A stretch of DNA of 64,000 nucleotides from Flavonifractor sp. An82 (GTDB lineage: Bacteria; Bacillota; Clostridia; Oscillospirales; Oscillospiraceae), in the NCBI RefSeq assembly GCF_002159265.1, contig NZ_NFHG01000017.1, positions 1 through 64,000 of the forward strand, written 5' to 3'. A program made the translations under genes and the position numbers. Shown here one piece after another: positions 55,489-64,000 of this stretch (within the stretch, counting starts at the first letter, position 1; every line of letters starts with the position of its first letter). The notes beneath the pieces were generated by a model. It saw nothing but the letters and a program-made list of their open reading frames with translations, did no database searches and was not told the DNA's origin.

Positions 55489-56139
55489 TTATTGATTTTG
55501 GCTTCTTGCCTGTTCATCCATCAGCTTTTCCAGCCACTCCAGCCGGGAACTGATGGCCTGCAATTCTTTCTGTACCGGGTCGGTGACGTGGATCTGATCC
55601 ACAGAGGAGGCGTAATCCACCTTCTCCCCGGCAATGCGCACCACCCGGGCGGGCACGCCCACGGCGGTGGCGTCGGGGGGGATCTCACTGAGCACCACCG
55701 CGTTGGCGGCGATGCGGGAATTGTCCCCCACCTTGAAAGGGCCCAGTACCTTGGCGCCGGTGGACACCATCACGTTGTTGCCCAGGGTGGGGTGGCGTTT
55801 CCCCTGGTCCTTGCCGGTGCCGCCCAGGGTGACCCCGTGGTAGATGAGGCAGTCGTCGCCGATCTCGGCGGTCTCGCCGATGACGATACCCATGCCGTGG
55901 TCGATGACGAACCGGCGGCCGATCTTGGCCCCGGGGTGGATCTCAATGCCCGTCCAGAACCGGCTCCACTGGCTGACGAACCGGGCCAGGAATTTCAGTT
56001 TGTGGCAGTAGAGGAAGTGGGCAAACCGGTGATAGATGATGGCGTGCACACCGGGGTAGAGCAAAAAGATTTCCAGACGGCTCCGTGCCGCCGGGTCGCG
56101 GGCCTGATAGGCCCGCAGGGTCTCGCCGAGTCGGGTCAG
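55489..56139 (-). CDS. cysE: Serine O-acetyltransferase (probable CTG start)
   Basis: 216 aa from the proposed start. Makes O-acetylserine for cysteine synthesis. N-terminal helical part (LGETLRAYQARDPAARSRLEIFLLYPGVHAIIYHRFAH), then left-handed beta-helix hexapeptides (GAKIGRRFVIDHGMGIVIGETAEIGDDCLIYHGVTLGGTGKDQGKRHP). The open frame runs up to an ATG at 56181, but that ATG lies inside the T-box terminator stem. The only well-placed ribosome site (GGAGGTGG) is followed by TTTTC and a CTG at 56139, matching the usual family start. The true start should be CTG or, less likely, the GTG in the ribosome site. Confidence 0.93.
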   Translation of the reverse strand: MTRLGETLRAYQARDPAARSRLEIFLLYPGVHAIIYHRFAHFLYCHKLKFLARFVSQWSRFWTGIEIHPGAKIGRRFVIDHGMGIVIGETAEIGDDCLIYHGVTLGGTGKDQGKRHPTLGNNVMVSTGAKVLGPFKVGDNSRIAANAVVLSEIPPDATAVGVPARVVRIAGEKVDYASSVDQIHVTDPVQKELQAISSRLEWLEKLMDEQARSQNQ

Positions 56140-56149
56140 GAAAACCACC

Positions 56150-56380
56150 TCCAAAGAAAAACGCCTCTTATGCATCTGCACAAGAGGCGATCAAATCGCG
56201 GTTCCACTCTCATTTCTCACTCAATGGCTTATGACGGGGCCAGCCGGGGGGCATCCACATCCCCCGCGCTCCCGGACGCACATTCTCCAGTTACTCCCTG
56301 GGACCGCTCTCAGCCGGTGACGTTCCCTCTCTGGCGGGTACTCGCTGGGTACTATTTCCGTTCCTCGCGCTATTTGATTA
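56150..56380 (-). promoter_or_regulatory. T-box riboswitch controlling cysE-cysS
   Basis: Minus strand: T-box sequence GAGTGGAACCGCG (56209-56197) and a terminator CGCCTCTT/AAGAGGCG + T5 (56189-56162). AGAGAGGGAAC and GGCTGAGAG upstream are typical of Stem I/II. The text GAATGTGC could supply a Cys codon (TGT/TGC) as specifier, in keeping with the genes controlled. Confidence 0.9.
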
Positions 56381-56387
56381 CCATAGT

Positions 56388-56416
56388 ATACTACCACGTT
56401 TCCCTTTTGGTGTCAA
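56388..56416 (-). promoter_or_regulatory. Promoter of the cysE T-box transcript
   Basis: Minus strand TTGACA (56416-56411), 17-bp spacer, TAGTAT (56393-56388). Confidence 0.8.
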
Positions 56417-56428
56417 GCAACGGGACCC

Positions 56429-56457
56429 TTGCTTTTTCCCGCCGCCGATGATATCCT
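56429..56457 (+). promoter_or_regulatory. Promoter of the zinc-ribbon gene
   Basis: TTGCTT (56429-56434), 17-bp spacer, TATCCT (56452-56457); moderate match. Confidence 0.5.
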
Positions 56458-56488
56458 GTACCCAGAAAGGTGCGAAAGGAGGCACATA

Positions 56489-56977
56489 ATGGCGCTGATT
56501 CATTGTCCCGAGTGCGGCAAGGAGATCTCCGACAAGGCCCCCGCCTGCATTCACTGCGGCTATCCCCTCTCCTTCGTTTCTCCGGAGCAGGCGGAGCCCG
56601 ACCGCTTCACCCTGTTTCTCAGCTACTGCCCCAGCTACCCAGACATCCGGAGCAAAACCATCCGTGCCCTGACCGAAACGCTGAACTATTCCCCAGAGGA
56701 CGCTAGATCCATGGTCCGTGCCGCCCTCCGCACCCCAGTTCCCCTCCGGCAGCGGCTTACACAGGAGGAAGCCCAGGATCTGGCGGACCGGCTGAAGAAA
56801 ACCGGCGCCAGCTTCCAGATCTCCGATGGCCCTACCCTGGAGCGCACCGGCGTGGCCGTAGCCATACCCGGCGACCAGCTTACCTTTGGCCGGGCGGTGG
56901 GGGCGGTGGTTCTGGGCCTTCTTGCCTGGAACTGCATCGCATTTTTCCTCAACCTTCTTCTGGCTTACATTTTATAA
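56489..56977 (+). CDS. Zinc-ribbon membrane protein, unknown
   Basis: 162 aa. N-terminal zinc ribbon with two CxxC pairs (HCPECGKEISDKAPACIHCGYPL), a helical middle that resembles ribosomal-L7/L12-like or 'NYSPEDARSMVRAALRTPVPLRQRLTQEEAQDLADRLKKTGA' modules seen in small zinc proteins, and one C-terminal TM helix (AVGAVVLGLLAWNCIAFFLNLLLAYIL). ATG 56489 after GAAAGGAGGCACATA. Function unknown. Confidence 0.8.
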   Translation: MALIHCPECGKEISDKAPACIHCGYPLSFVSPEQAEPDRFTLFLSYCPSYPDIRSKTIRALTETLNYSPEDARSMVRAALRTPVPLRQRLTQEEAQDLADRLKKTGASFQISDGPTLERTGVAVAIPGDQLTFGRAVGAVVLGLLAWNCIAFFLNLLLAYIL

Positions 56978-56990
56978 CCATATCAGTCCA

Positions 56991-57023
56991 AAAGGGCGCG
57001 CTGCTGTGCAGCGCGCCCTTTTT
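56991..57023. terminator. Bidirectional terminator
   Basis: AAAGGGCGCGCTGC / GCAGCGCGCCCTTT with a three-base loop and T-runs on both sides; ends the zinc-ribbon gene and the long leftward operon. Confidence 0.92.
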
Positions 57024-57655
57024 CAGTCCTTGGGATCATATTTGCGGCAGAAGTCAGACACGTCGTCAAAGTCCCGCAGCCGCTCCTTCAGCAGCTGGTG
57101 GCTCCAGTCCCACCACTGGATGCGCATAAGCGCGGCGATGGTATTCTCATCGTACCGCCAGCCAATGTGGCGGGCAGGCACGCCCCCCACGATCTCATAG
57201 GGGGCCACATCATGGGTGACCACAGCGCCTGCTCCCACTACCGCGCCGTCCCCCAGGGTGACGCCGGCCATGATCACGGCGTTGTGGCCGATCCACACGT
57301 CGTTGCCGGTGACCACATGGTGGTTGTCCCGCCGCCACTGGAGCAGGCCCTCGTCGTCCGGCCCCAGGCCATAGTGAGCGCAGCGGTAGGTGAAGTGGTG
57401 GGCGGCCGCCCGGGTCTTGGCCGGGTGCTGCACCGGGTTGATGCGCACACCGGTGGCGATGGAGTTGAACTTGCCGATCTCCGTATAGATCACATCGTTG
57501 GAACCGAACAGGTAGGTGTAATCCCCCACATAGGTCTCCTCCACCACACAGTGGTCCCCCAGCTCCACATAGCGGCCGAAGGTGCAGTTTTTCACCACAC
57601 AGGTGGGATGGATCAGAGGACGTTCCTCCTCCAAAGTCTGTGTAAAGTCCAGCAT
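57023..57655 (-). CDS. Hexapeptide acetyltransferase of the phosphonate-operon type
   Basis: 210 aa, left-handed beta-helix. [56 protein letters not shown] and [31 protein letters not shown] match my memory of the subfamily named after phosphonate gene clusters, close to CatB-like xenobiotic acetyltransferases. No phn gene is nearby, so the substrate is open. It is the last gene of the leftward operon, overlapping the pgsA stop. Confidence 0.85.
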   Translation of the reverse strand: MLDFTQTLEEERPLIHPTCVVKNCTFGRYVELGDHCVVEETYVGDYTYLFGSNDVIYTEIGKFNSIATGVRINPVQHPAKTRAAAHHFTYRCAHYGLGPDDEGLLQWRRDNHHVVTGNDVWIGHNAVIMAGVTLGDGAVVGAGAVVTHDVAPYEIVGGVPARHIGWRYDENTIAALMRIQWWDWSHQLLKERLRDFDDVSDFCRKYDPKD

Positions 57656-58182
57656 TACAGCTTGCTCCAGTCAATAACGTCCTTGTTCTTCACAAAGTAC
57701 TCAATGCCGGAGTAGATGGTGGTAGCCAGAATGAGTGCCACGCACACCACATCCAGCGTCAGGTTGTGGAACACCAGCATGAAGCAGATACACACCATGG
57801 TGGAAGCGGTCTTGATCTTGCCCGACCAGGCGGCAGCAATGACCCGCCCACGCTCCACGGCAATGAGCCGCAGGCCGGTGACGGCAAACTCTCTCACCAC
57901 CACAATGAGCAGGGCCCAGGCGGGGAAGCGATTCATCTCCACGAACCACAGCAGGGCGGCCATGACCAGCATCTTGTCAGCCAGGGGGTCCATAAACTTT
58001 CCAAAATCCGTGATCTGATTGTAGTGCCGGGCAATGTAGCCGTCCACAAAGTCGGTGACGCTGGCCAGAATGAAGATGGCCAGCGCGTAGTACATGTGGA
58101 AGGGAAACTGGAGGTAGAGCACCACCAGAAAGACGGGAATGAGCAGCACCCGAAGCAAAGTCAGCTTATTGGCGGTATTCAA
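57655..58182 (-). CDS. pgsA: CDP-diacylglycerol--glycerol-3-phosphate 3-phosphatidyltransferase
   Basis: 175-aa integral membrane enzyme that makes phosphatidylglycerol phosphate. The CDP-alcohol phosphotransferase motif is complete: [27 protein letters not shown]. The start is TTG at 58182 (GAGGAG upstream). It stands 6 bp downstream of rimO. Confidence 0.94.
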   Translation of the reverse strand: MNTANKLTLLRVLLIPVFLVVLYLQFPFHMYYALAIFILASVTDFVDGYIARHYNQITDFGKFMDPLADKMLVMAALLWFVEMNRFPAWALLIVVVREFAVTGLRLIAVERGRVIAAAWSGKIKTASTMVCICFMLVFHNLTLDVVCVALILATTIYSGIEYFVKNKDVIDWSKL

Positions 58183-58188
58183 AATACG

Positions 58189-59508
58189 TCACTCCTCTAT
58201 TTCCCCGGTCAGGTCACCATCGCTGGTGCCGGTAATACGCACATTCACAAAAGTCCCCGCAGGCACCATGCCGGCGGCGGTGAAGAAAACCTTTCCGTCC
58301 ACGTCGGGAGAATCGGCGTAGGAACGTCCGGCGTAGCAGCCCATATCCGGGTCAAAGCCCTCGCACAGCACCTCCAGGGTTTCCCCCAGACGGCTCTCGT
58401 TCCAGGCGTCCATCACCCGGCTCTGGAGCTCCACCAGCAGCTCCACCCGCCGCTTGGCGGTATCCGGGTCCACCTGGTCAGGCATAACAGCGGCGGGAGT
58501 GCCCTCCTCGGGGGAGAACTGGAAGATGCCCGCCCGCTCGATGCCGCTCTCCCGCAGGAAGTCGCACAGCTCCTCAAATTCCTCCTCGGTCTCACCGGGC
58601 AGGCCGCAGATCAGGGAGGTGCGCAGCACCAGGCCAGGCAGCCGGTCCCGCAGCTTCTGCAGCAGAGCGATGATCTCCGCCTTGGTGGAGCGGCGGTTCA
58701 TGGCCTTCAGGATCCGGTCATTGATATGCTGAAGGGGTATGTCGATATACTTGAGGATCTTGTGCTCCCGGGCGATGACGTCGATGAGGGCGTCATCCAG
58801 TTCGTCGGGGTACAGATAGTGGAGCCGCACCCAGTGGAAGGGCAGCTTGCACAGCTCGGTGAGCAACTCGGGCAGCATCCGCTTGTGGTACAGGTCAGTG
58901 CCGTACCGGGTGATGTCCTGGGCGATGACGATGAGCTCCCGCACCCCGTCGTCGGCCAGCTTTTTGGCCTCAGCCAGCAGGGACTCCATGGTGCGGCTGC
59001 GATACCGGCCCCGCAGGGAGGGGATCACGCAGTAGGCGCACCGGTTGTCGCACCCCTCAGCGATCTTCAGGAAGGCGGTGTAGGAAGGCGTGGACACCAT
59101 CCGTTCGCCGTCCTCGATAGTGTGATCGATGTCTCCGAAATAAGTGGGGGTGTCACCCTCCATCATGGCGTTAATGGCGGGCACCACATCGGTATAGCTG
59201 CCGGTACCCAGAATGCCGTCAATCTCAGGCAGCTCCTCCAGGATCTCATCCCGGTAGCGCTGGGTCAGGCACCCTGCCACCAGCAGCTTGCCCAGCTTGC
59301 CCTGCTCCTTCAGGGCAGCCAGTTCCAGAATGTTCTGAATGGCCTCGCTCTTGGCGGAGTCAATAAAACCGCAGGTGTTGAGCACCGCCACGTCCGCCCC
59401 CTCCGGGTCGCCGGTGACGGTATGGCCGGCGGCTTTCACCAGGGCCATCATCTGCTCGGTATTCACCAGATTCTTGGCACAGCCAAGAGAAACAAATGCA
59501 ATCTTCAA
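58189..59508 (-). CDS. rimO: Ribosomal protein S12 methylthiotransferase RimO
   Basis: 439 aa. Radical SAM enzyme that methylthiolates an Asp of ribosomal protein S12. N-terminal UPF0004 domain with cluster cysteines (VSLGCAKNLVNTE, LNTCGFIDSAK, VAGCLTQRY), radical SAM CxxxCxxC in EGCDNRCAYCVIP, and a C-terminal TRAM domain. The TTG start at 59508 follows AAGGAGGCAGTCTC. Confidence 0.96.
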   Translation of the reverse strand: MKIAFVSLGCAKNLVNTEQMMALVKAAGHTVTGDPEGADVAVLNTCGFIDSAKSEAIQNILELAALKEQGKLGKLLVAGCLTQRYRDEILEELPEIDGILGTGSYTDVVPAINAMMEGDTPTYFGDIDHTIEDGERMVSTPSYTAFLKIAEGCDNRCAYCVIPSLRGRYRSRTMESLLAEAKKLADDGVRELIVIAQDITRYGTDLYHKRMLPELLTELCKLPFHWVRLHYLYPDELDDALIDVIAREHKILKYIDIPLQHINDRILKAMNRRSTKAEIIALLQKLRDRLPGLVLRTSLICGLPGETEEEFEELCDFLRESGIERAGIFQFSPEEGTPAAVMPDQVDPDTAKRRVELLVELQSRVMDAWNESRLGETLEVLCEGFDPDMGCYAGRSYADSPDVDGKVFFTAAGMVPAGTFVNVRITGTSDGDLTGEIEE

Positions 59509-59520
59509 GAGACTGCCTCC

Positions 59521-60096
59521 TTACACGATGGTATATCTGCCATCCCGGCGGGGCGGCATCTTGGGCTGCTGGTCAGGATAGCCCAGGGTAATCGCAGCCA
59601 CAAACTCTCCCTTGTCGGGGGCGAAGCGCTGCTGGAAGGCGGGCCCGAAGCCCATCCGCTGGGGCGCGGACAGCCAGCATGAGCCGATGCCCTTGTCCCA
59701 GGCGGCCAGCAGCACGTTTTCAATGGCGGCGGACACACTCTGCATGGCGCCGTCCCGATCAGGATAGTCCGACTTCAGCAGGAACACCAGCACGCACACC
59801 GGCGCGCCACCCAGGGTAGACAGGAACTTATTGGTGATCCCCACCTGCTCCGGATTACGGGCAAAGCGCTGTTCCAGTACCGGGGTGAACTTCTCCACCA
59901 CCCCGCCCATGATCTGCCGCACCTCTTCCAGAGCTTCAGGGCTCTGGACGGCCACAAAGTACCAGTGCTGCAGGTTGATGGCGGAGGGTGCGGCCAGCCC
60001 GGCCTCCAGGATCTCCTTCAGATCGTTCTCTGGAATGGGGTCAGCCTTGTAGCGGCGGATGCTGCGGCGGGTCATCAGGGCCTCGCGGGTGTCCAT
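59521..60096 (-). CDS. Nitroreductase family protein
   Basis: 191-aa FMN-dependent oxidoreductase. FMN-phosphate motif RRSIRRYKADPIP, then LEAGLAAPSAINLQHWYFVAV and the C-terminal GSCWLSAPQR... ITLGYPDQQPKMPPRR. Physiological substrate unknown. The ATG overlaps the recX stop as TGATG, so it is translated with recX. Confidence 0.92.
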   Translation of the reverse strand: MDTREALMTRRSIRRYKADPIPENDLKEILEAGLAAPSAINLQHWYFVAVQSPEALEEVRQIMGGVVEKFTPVLEQRFARNPEQVGITNKFLSTLGGAPVCVLVFLLKSDYPDRDGAMQSVSAAIENVLLAAWDKGIGSCWLSAPQRMGFGPAFQQRFAPDKGEFVAAITLGYPDQQPKMPPRRDGRYTIV

Positions 60097-60746
60097 CAGA
60101 ATTCCTCCTCCATGGCCCCGCCGTACCGGCGCAGGCCGTCCTTAATGTCCTCCCACCGGAAGCCCCGGCGGGCCAGCGCGTTGGCCGCGCGCTGGTAGGT
60201 CTTGGGGTCGGTGAGATCCGCCCCACGGAGTTTCTTCTGCAAAAAGGCATCGATGGCGTCGTCCGGGGCATCCAGTTCCTCCAGCGCCCCGTCCCAGTAT
60301 TCCCGGGGCACCCCCCGGCGGTAGAGCTCCTCCCGGATGCGGGAGGGGCCCCAGCCCTTGGCGGCATAGTGGTCGGCCACCGTACGGGCATAGGATTCGT
60401 CGTTGAGATAGCCCAGCTCCTCCAGCCGGTCGGCGGCCGCCTCAGCGGTCTCCCGGTCGGTCAGGGGCTCCTTGTCCTTGCTGCGGGGCCGGGCGGTCAG
60501 CTTGTCCACCAGCTCCTTCCGGGACAGGGGACGGGCGGAGAGCAGGTCCATGGCCTTATCCCGCACGGCGGCAACCTTGGCCGCCCGCTCCACCGCCGCC
60601 CGCTGCTCCTGCGTCAGCTCCAGACCGGAACACAGGCCGAAGGAGACAATCTCGTTTTCTGTAATGCGCAGGATGGTCCCGTCCTCCAGGTGGCACAGCC
60701 AGCGGCCTGCCACCCGCTGGGAGGGGGCCAGCTTACTGATCCGCAT
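60096..60746 (-). CDS. recX: Regulatory protein RecX
   Basis: 216 aa. Inhibits or modulates RecA filaments. Three-helix repeats are visible: [61 protein letters not shown] and a third near the C-terminus. Start at ATG 60746, overlapping the recA stop by 14 bp; the longer open frame is inside recA. Confidence 0.93.
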   Translation of the reverse strand: MRISKLAPSQRVAGRWLCHLEDGTILRITENEIVSFGLCSGLELTQEQRAAVERAAKVAAVRDKAMDLLSARPLSRKELVDKLTARPRSKDKEPLTDRETAEAAADRLEELGYLNDESYARTVADHYAAKGWGPSRIREELYRRGVPREYWDGALEELDAPDDAIDAFLQKKLRGADLTDPKTYQRAANALARRGFRWEDIKDGLRRYGGAMEEEF

Positions 60747-61845
60747 CCTCAAAATCCTCGGCGGACACATCCACCGCACGGCCGGCGGCACGGGCGGCAG
60801 CACGGGCCTGGCTGCTCATCAGCTTGTAGGAGTTTTTCCGGATGTCGGCTTCCAGTCGGTCGCACACCTCCGGATTGTCCTTCAGGTACTGCTTGGCGGC
60901 GTCACGGCCCTGACCCAGACGGGTCTCCCCCATGGCGAACCAGGAGCCCGACTTCTGCACCAGGTCCAGCTTGGTGGCCAGATCCAGGATCTCGCCCACC
61001 TTGGAGATGCCCTCGCCGTACATGATATCGAACTCCGCCTCCTTGAAGGGGGGGGACACCTTGTTCTTGACCACCTTCACCCGGGTGCGGTTGCCGATGA
61101 TCTCGGAGCCGTTCTTCAGGGACTCCACCCGGCGCACGTCCATGCGGACGGAGGCGTAGAACTTCAGGGCACGGCCGCCGGTGGTGACCTCCGGGTTGCC
61201 GTACATGACGCCCACCTTTTCACGCAACTGGTTGATGAAGATGACCACGCAGTTGGTTTTTGCGATGGAGCCGGCCAGCTTCCGCAGGGCCTGGCTCATG
61301 AGGCGGGCCAGCAGGCCCACGTGGGAATCGCCCATGTCGCCCTCGATCTCGGCCCGGGGGGTCAGGGCAGCTACAGAGTCCACTACCACCACGTCGATGG
61401 CGCCGGAGCGGACCAGGGCCTCACAGATCTCCAGGCCCTGCTCGCCGGTATCCGGCTGGGAGATGAGCATGGAGTCGATGTCCACACCCAGAGCCCGGGC
61501 ATAGTAGGGGTCCAGAGCGTGCTCGGCGTCGATGAAGGCCACCTCGCCGCCCCGCTTCTGGGCCTCGGCCACAATGTGGAGGGCCAGGGTGGTCTTACCG
61601 GAGGACTCGGGACCATAGATCTCAATGATACGGCCCTTGGGAACGCCGCCGATGCCCAGGGCCAGATCCAGGGACAGGGAGCCGGTGGGGATGGCCTCCA
61701 CCACAATGTCGGCGTTGTCGCCCAGACGCATGATGGAGCCCTTGCCATAGGTCTTCTCAATCTGGGCCATAGCGGTCTCCAGGGCTTTTTTCTTATCAGA
61801 GGCGGGAGCGGCGCTCTCCACCACAGCTTTCTTCTTGTCTGCCAT
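60733..61845 (-). CDS. recA: Recombinase RecA
   Basis: 370 aa. Walker [10 protein letters not shown] (residues 78-86), [10 protein letters not shown], the L1/L2 region ([49 protein letters not shown]) and an acidic tail. Strand exchange and SOS co-protease. ATG preceded by AAAGGATGAGAG. I saw no Gram-positive LexA box in the 43 bp before it, so it may rely on the operon promoter. Confidence 0.98.
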   Translation of the reverse strand: MADKKKAVVESAAPASDKKKALETAMAQIEKTYGKGSIMRLGDNADIVVEAIPTGSLSLDLALGIGGVPKGRIIEIYGPESSGKTTLALHIVAEAQKRGGEVAFIDAEHALDPYYARALGVDIDSMLISQPDTGEQGLEICEALVRSGAIDVVVVDSVAALTPRAEIEGDMGDSHVGLLARLMSQALRKLAGSIAKTNCVVIFINQLREKVGVMYGNPEVTTGGRALKFYASVRMDVRRVESLKNGSEIIGNRTRVKVVKNKVSPPFKEAEFDIMYGEGISKVGEILDLATKLDLVQKSGSWFAMGETRLGQGRDAAKQYLKDNPEVCDRLEADIRKNSYKLMSSQARAAARAAGRAVDVSAEDFEDADQ

Positions 61846-61888
61846 GTGTATCTCTCATCCTTTCACGGCGGGCCCAGCGGTCCCGCCC

Positions 61889-62752
61889 TTACCCATTCAT
61901 AACGCCTTCCACCACACGCCAGATGCCCTGGGTGTCCTGGCTGGAATGGACGTCGGAAAAACCGTGCTCCGTCAGCAGCCGCTCCACATCGGCGGCCTGG
62001 CCCATGCCCACCTCAAAGAGGAGGGAGCCGCCCAGCCGCAGGGCCGGAGCCCACTGGCTGGCAATGGCCCGGTAGAAGTCCAGTCCGTCTGCGCCTCCGT
62101 CCAGGGCGGAGCGGGGCTCATAGTCCCGAACGGACTTGTCCAGCCCGGCAATGTCCCCGGTGGGAATGTAGGGTGGATTGCAGGCGATCACGTCAAAGTC
62201 CCACAGGGCCCCGTCAGGGGGCTGAAGGGCGTCGGCCTGGAAGCAAGTCACCCGGGCATTCAGGTCACACCGGCGGATGTTTTGCTTGCAGGTCTTGAGG
62301 GCCGCCTCGCTGAGGTCGGCCAGCACCACCCGGCAGTCGGGTACGTTGGAGGCCACCGCCAGACCCACACAGCCGCTGCCGGCACACAGGTCCAGCACCC
62401 GGGCGCCCTCTCCGGCGGCCCGGGCCAGCAGGATGGCCCGCTCGGCCAACAGCTCGGTGTCCATCCGGGGGATAAGCACATCCCGATTCACTGCCAGGGT
62501 GAGGCCGTAGAATTCCCATTCCCCGATGATATAGGCCACCGGTTCTCCGGCCAGGCGCCGTTCCACCAGGCTTTTCAGCTTCTCCTCCACTGCGTCGGAG
62601 GCATAGAGCGCCATGTCTCGGTAGTACTGCTCCCGGCTTTTGCCGGCGGCGGCGCACACCAGCTCCCGCGCCTCCAGCTGGGCGCCTTCAATGCCTGCTT
62701 CCCGCAGGCAATGACGCACGTCCAGGTAGAGGTTGTTGTAGGTGGTCGCCAT
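61889..62752 (-). CDS. prmC: Peptide chain release factor N5-glutamine methyltransferase
   Basis: 287 aa. Methylates the GGQ glutamine of release factors. N-terminal helical domain (1-75), SAM-binding motif I VLDLCAGSGCVGLAVA and the catalytic NPPY in DVIACNPPYIP. ATG 62752 after GAGGAGTGG. Located between yqhQ and recA; yqhQ-prmC adjacency is common in Firmicutes. Confidence 0.95.
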   Translation of the reverse strand: MATTYNNLYLDVRHCLREAGIEGAQLEARELVCAAAGKSREQYYRDMALYASDAVEEKLKSLVERRLAGEPVAYIIGEWEFYGLTLAVNRDVLIPRMDTELLAERAILLARAAGEGARVLDLCAGSGCVGLAVASNVPDCRVVLADLSEAALKTCKQNIRRCDLNARVTCFQADALQPPDGALWDFDVIACNPPYIPTGDIAGLDKSVRDYEPRSALDGGADGLDFYRAIASQWAPALRLGGSLLFEVGMGQAADVERLLTEHGFSDVHSSQDTQGIWRVVEGVMNG

Positions 62753-62806
62753 ACTGAAACCACTCCTCGTCTCTCTTGTTTCTCTCTCAAAACGCCTCTT
62801 TGCGTG

Positions 62807-63787
62807 TTACCACTGATCTTTGCCCTGCTCCTGAGGCAGCACCAGGGTAAAGGCCCGGATGCCCACCTCGATCATGGAGTCGTCCGGCTCAAAGGTGGTC
62901 CAGTTCTGGAGCCACATGCCAGGAGCGGAGACCAGTCGGGTGAACCAGTTATCGTAGCGGCCCACCAGGCGGTTAAATTCATAGGTCAGACTGACGATCA
63001 CCGGCAGCATCAGCAGGTGCAGGCCCATGCGCAGGAAGGTGTTGGTCACCTCCACAAAGGAAAAGACCACGCTGGACAGAAGGATGCTCACCACGATGAC
63101 CACAAAGAGGAAACTGGTGCCGCAGCGGGGATGGTGCCGGGGCTGTTTGCGCACGTTCTCCACCGTCAGGGGCAGGCCGTGCTCATAGCAGAAAATGGTC
63201 TTGTGCTCCGCGCCGTGGTACTGGAACACCCGGTGGATATCCTTCATGTGGGAGCACAGGATCAGATAGCCTACAAAAATGACCACCTTCACCACGCCCT
63301 CCAGCAGGTTGCGCAGCCACATGGCCAGGGGGACAAACTGTCCCAGCACCCCCACCAGCGCGGTGGGCAACAGGATAAAGAGCCCTACCGAAAAGAGGAT
63401 GCCCAGGGCTACCGCCACCGTTACCAGTGCAGAGGCCGCCTTCTCGCTGCCCAGGTGCTTGTCCAGCCACTGCTCGAACTTGGAGGGCTCCTCCGGCTCT
63501 CCTTCCTCCTCAGGCATAAAGGAGGCGGAATACATCAGGGCCTTGACGCCGTTTGCCATAGAGGAGCAGAAGTTGAACACACCCCGAATGAAGGGCACCC
63601 CAAGCAGCGGGTGCTTGTCCTTGATGAGCACCCGCTCTTCCACCTGCTCGGCCAGCTCCCCGTCGGGCTTACGGACCACCACCGCCTTCTTCTCGGGGCC
63701 CAGCATCATGATGCCCTCGATGAGGGCCTGGCCGCCGATCATGGTCTTATACGGCGTGGCGCAGGCACGTTTTGTCTCATTTGACAT
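62807..63787 (-). CDS. yqhQ: DUF1385 membrane protein YqhQ
   Basis: 326 aa. Starts with the family text YKTMIGGQALIEGIMMLGPEKKAVVVRKPDGEL, followed by membrane helices (about 115-140, 150-175, 215-240, 250-275) and YHGAEHKTIFCYE, HPRCGTSFLFVVI. Function unknown. It is the first gene of the leftward run ending with the acetyltransferase. Confidence 0.93.
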   Translation of the reverse strand: MSNETKRACATPYKTMIGGQALIEGIMMLGPEKKAVVVRKPDGELAEQVEERVLIKDKHPLLGVPFIRGVFNFCSSMANGVKALMYSASFMPEEEGEPEEPSKFEQWLDKHLGSEKAASALVTVAVALGILFSVGLFILLPTALVGVLGQFVPLAMWLRNLLEGVVKVVIFVGYLILCSHMKDIHRVFQYHGAEHKTIFCYEHGLPLTVENVRKQPRHHPRCGTSFLFVVIVVSILLSSVVFSFVEVTNTFLRMGLHLLMLPVIVSLTYEFNRLVGRYDNWFTRLVSAPGMWLQNWTTFEPDDSMIEVGIRAFTLVLPQEQGKDQW

Positions 63788-63832
63788 TGAGTCACTGTTC
63801 TCCTTGCTGTTAAAATGGGATTTAGCCTATAT

Positions 63833-63861
63833 ATTGTATCAGACCCGCACCCCGATTGCAA
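63833..63861 (-). promoter_or_regulatory. Promoter of the yqhQ-prmC-recA operon
   Basis: Minus strand TTGCAA (63861-63856), 17-bp spacer, TACAAT (63838-63833). The -35 forms the loop of the hairpin at 63841-63881. Confidence 0.75.
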
Positions 63862-63881
63862 GGGGCGCGGGTCTCTTTTTT
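63841..63881 (+). terminator. Terminator-like hairpin overlapping the yqhQ promoter
   Basis: AGACCCGC-CCCC / GGGG-GCGGGTCT with an 8-base loop, followed by T6 on the plus strand only. No plus-strand gene ends here, so it would stop antisense transcription, or act as DNA structure at the promoter. Confidence 0.6.
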
Positions 63882-63911
63882 AGAACAAATGTTTGGTCTT
63901 CCAAACTCCCA

Positions 63912-64000
63912 TCACTGGGGCTGGATGGGCAGGCGGACGGTGACGATACAACCGCCCCCCTCGGCGTTGCCGATCTCCAGCACACCCTCATGGCGGCTGA
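63912..64000 (-). CDS. Histidine kinase C-terminus (partial)
   Basis: The last 28 codons visible on the minus strand read SRHEGVLEIGNAEGGGCIV then TVRLPIQPQ and stop, which is the typical end of a HATPase_c domain (Glu-Ile-Gly...Gly-Gly-Gly...Leu-Pro). The rest lies beyond the window. Confidence 0.65.
   Translation of the reverse strand, partial: SRHEGVLEIGNAEGGGCIVTVRLPIQPQ

Overview
The window reads as chromosomal DNA of an endospore-forming, gut-type Clostridia. The partial 16S rRNA gene at the left edge resembles my memory of Flavonifractor/Pseudoflavonifractor-like Oscillospiraceae, although I could run no search. Spore genes (spoVAC, spoVAD, spoVAE), T-box riboswitches and a GC-rich genome with strong AGGAGG ribosome sites agree with this.

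Layout. 1-780: 5' end of a 16S gene leaving the window leftward, with three tandem consensus promoters. 808-1725: metA. 1791-8317: a leftward, phage-derived block with a consensus promoter, about 800 nt without a convincing gene, a terminator, then ten or more tightly overlapping genes (a regulator with two sigma-region-4-like helix-turn-helix domains, tail/baseplate-like proteins, XkdX, amidase, holin) and no head or terminase genes. 8377-14173: spoVAC, and a membrane-anchored MerR with a YbjQ protein and an ABC exporter, then an S41 protease with PDZ and SLH domains. 14338-19581: tagA, tmk, a DJ-1 protein, 5-FCL, mltG and a U32 peptidase. 19670-21573: an ECF sigma factor with its presumed membrane anti-sigma. 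21881-24610: an iron alcohol dehydrogenase and three small membrane or secreted proteins. 24642-27856: T-box-controlled alaS, whose last 34 codons plus stop are duplicated downstream. 27906-32941: a DUF4250 protein, guaB, an acyl-ACP thioesterase and spoVAD-spoVAE. 32960-42954: pyrG, glnA, an ANTAR regulator and gltBD, with terminator-like hairpins in three leaders. 43000-48768: trhA and a Gld-like ABC system. 48959-52143: a two-component system, yaaA and bcp. 52251-53168: a candidate structured RNA and a membrane orphan. 53324-56977: an ECF-transporter S component, T-box-controlled cysE-cysS and a zinc-ribbon protein. 57023-63787: an eight-gene leftward operon (yqhQ, prmC, recA, recX, nitroreductase, rimO, pgsA, acetyltransferase). 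The window ends in the tail of a histidine kinase.

How the parts work together. pyrG, glnA and gltBD form a glutamine/glutamate/CTP hub that looks controlled by transcription attenuation. The ANTAR gene between glnA and gltB has lost its phospho-acceptor, and the gltB leader carries a hexaloop hairpin of the kind ANTAR proteins bind. alaS and cysE-cysS are controlled by uncharged tRNA. The most unusual stretches are the 1.8-8.3 kb phage-derived block with its long leader RNA, the duplicated alaS tail around a palindrome-rich 149-bp spacer, and the multi-branched RNA candidate near 52.3 kb.
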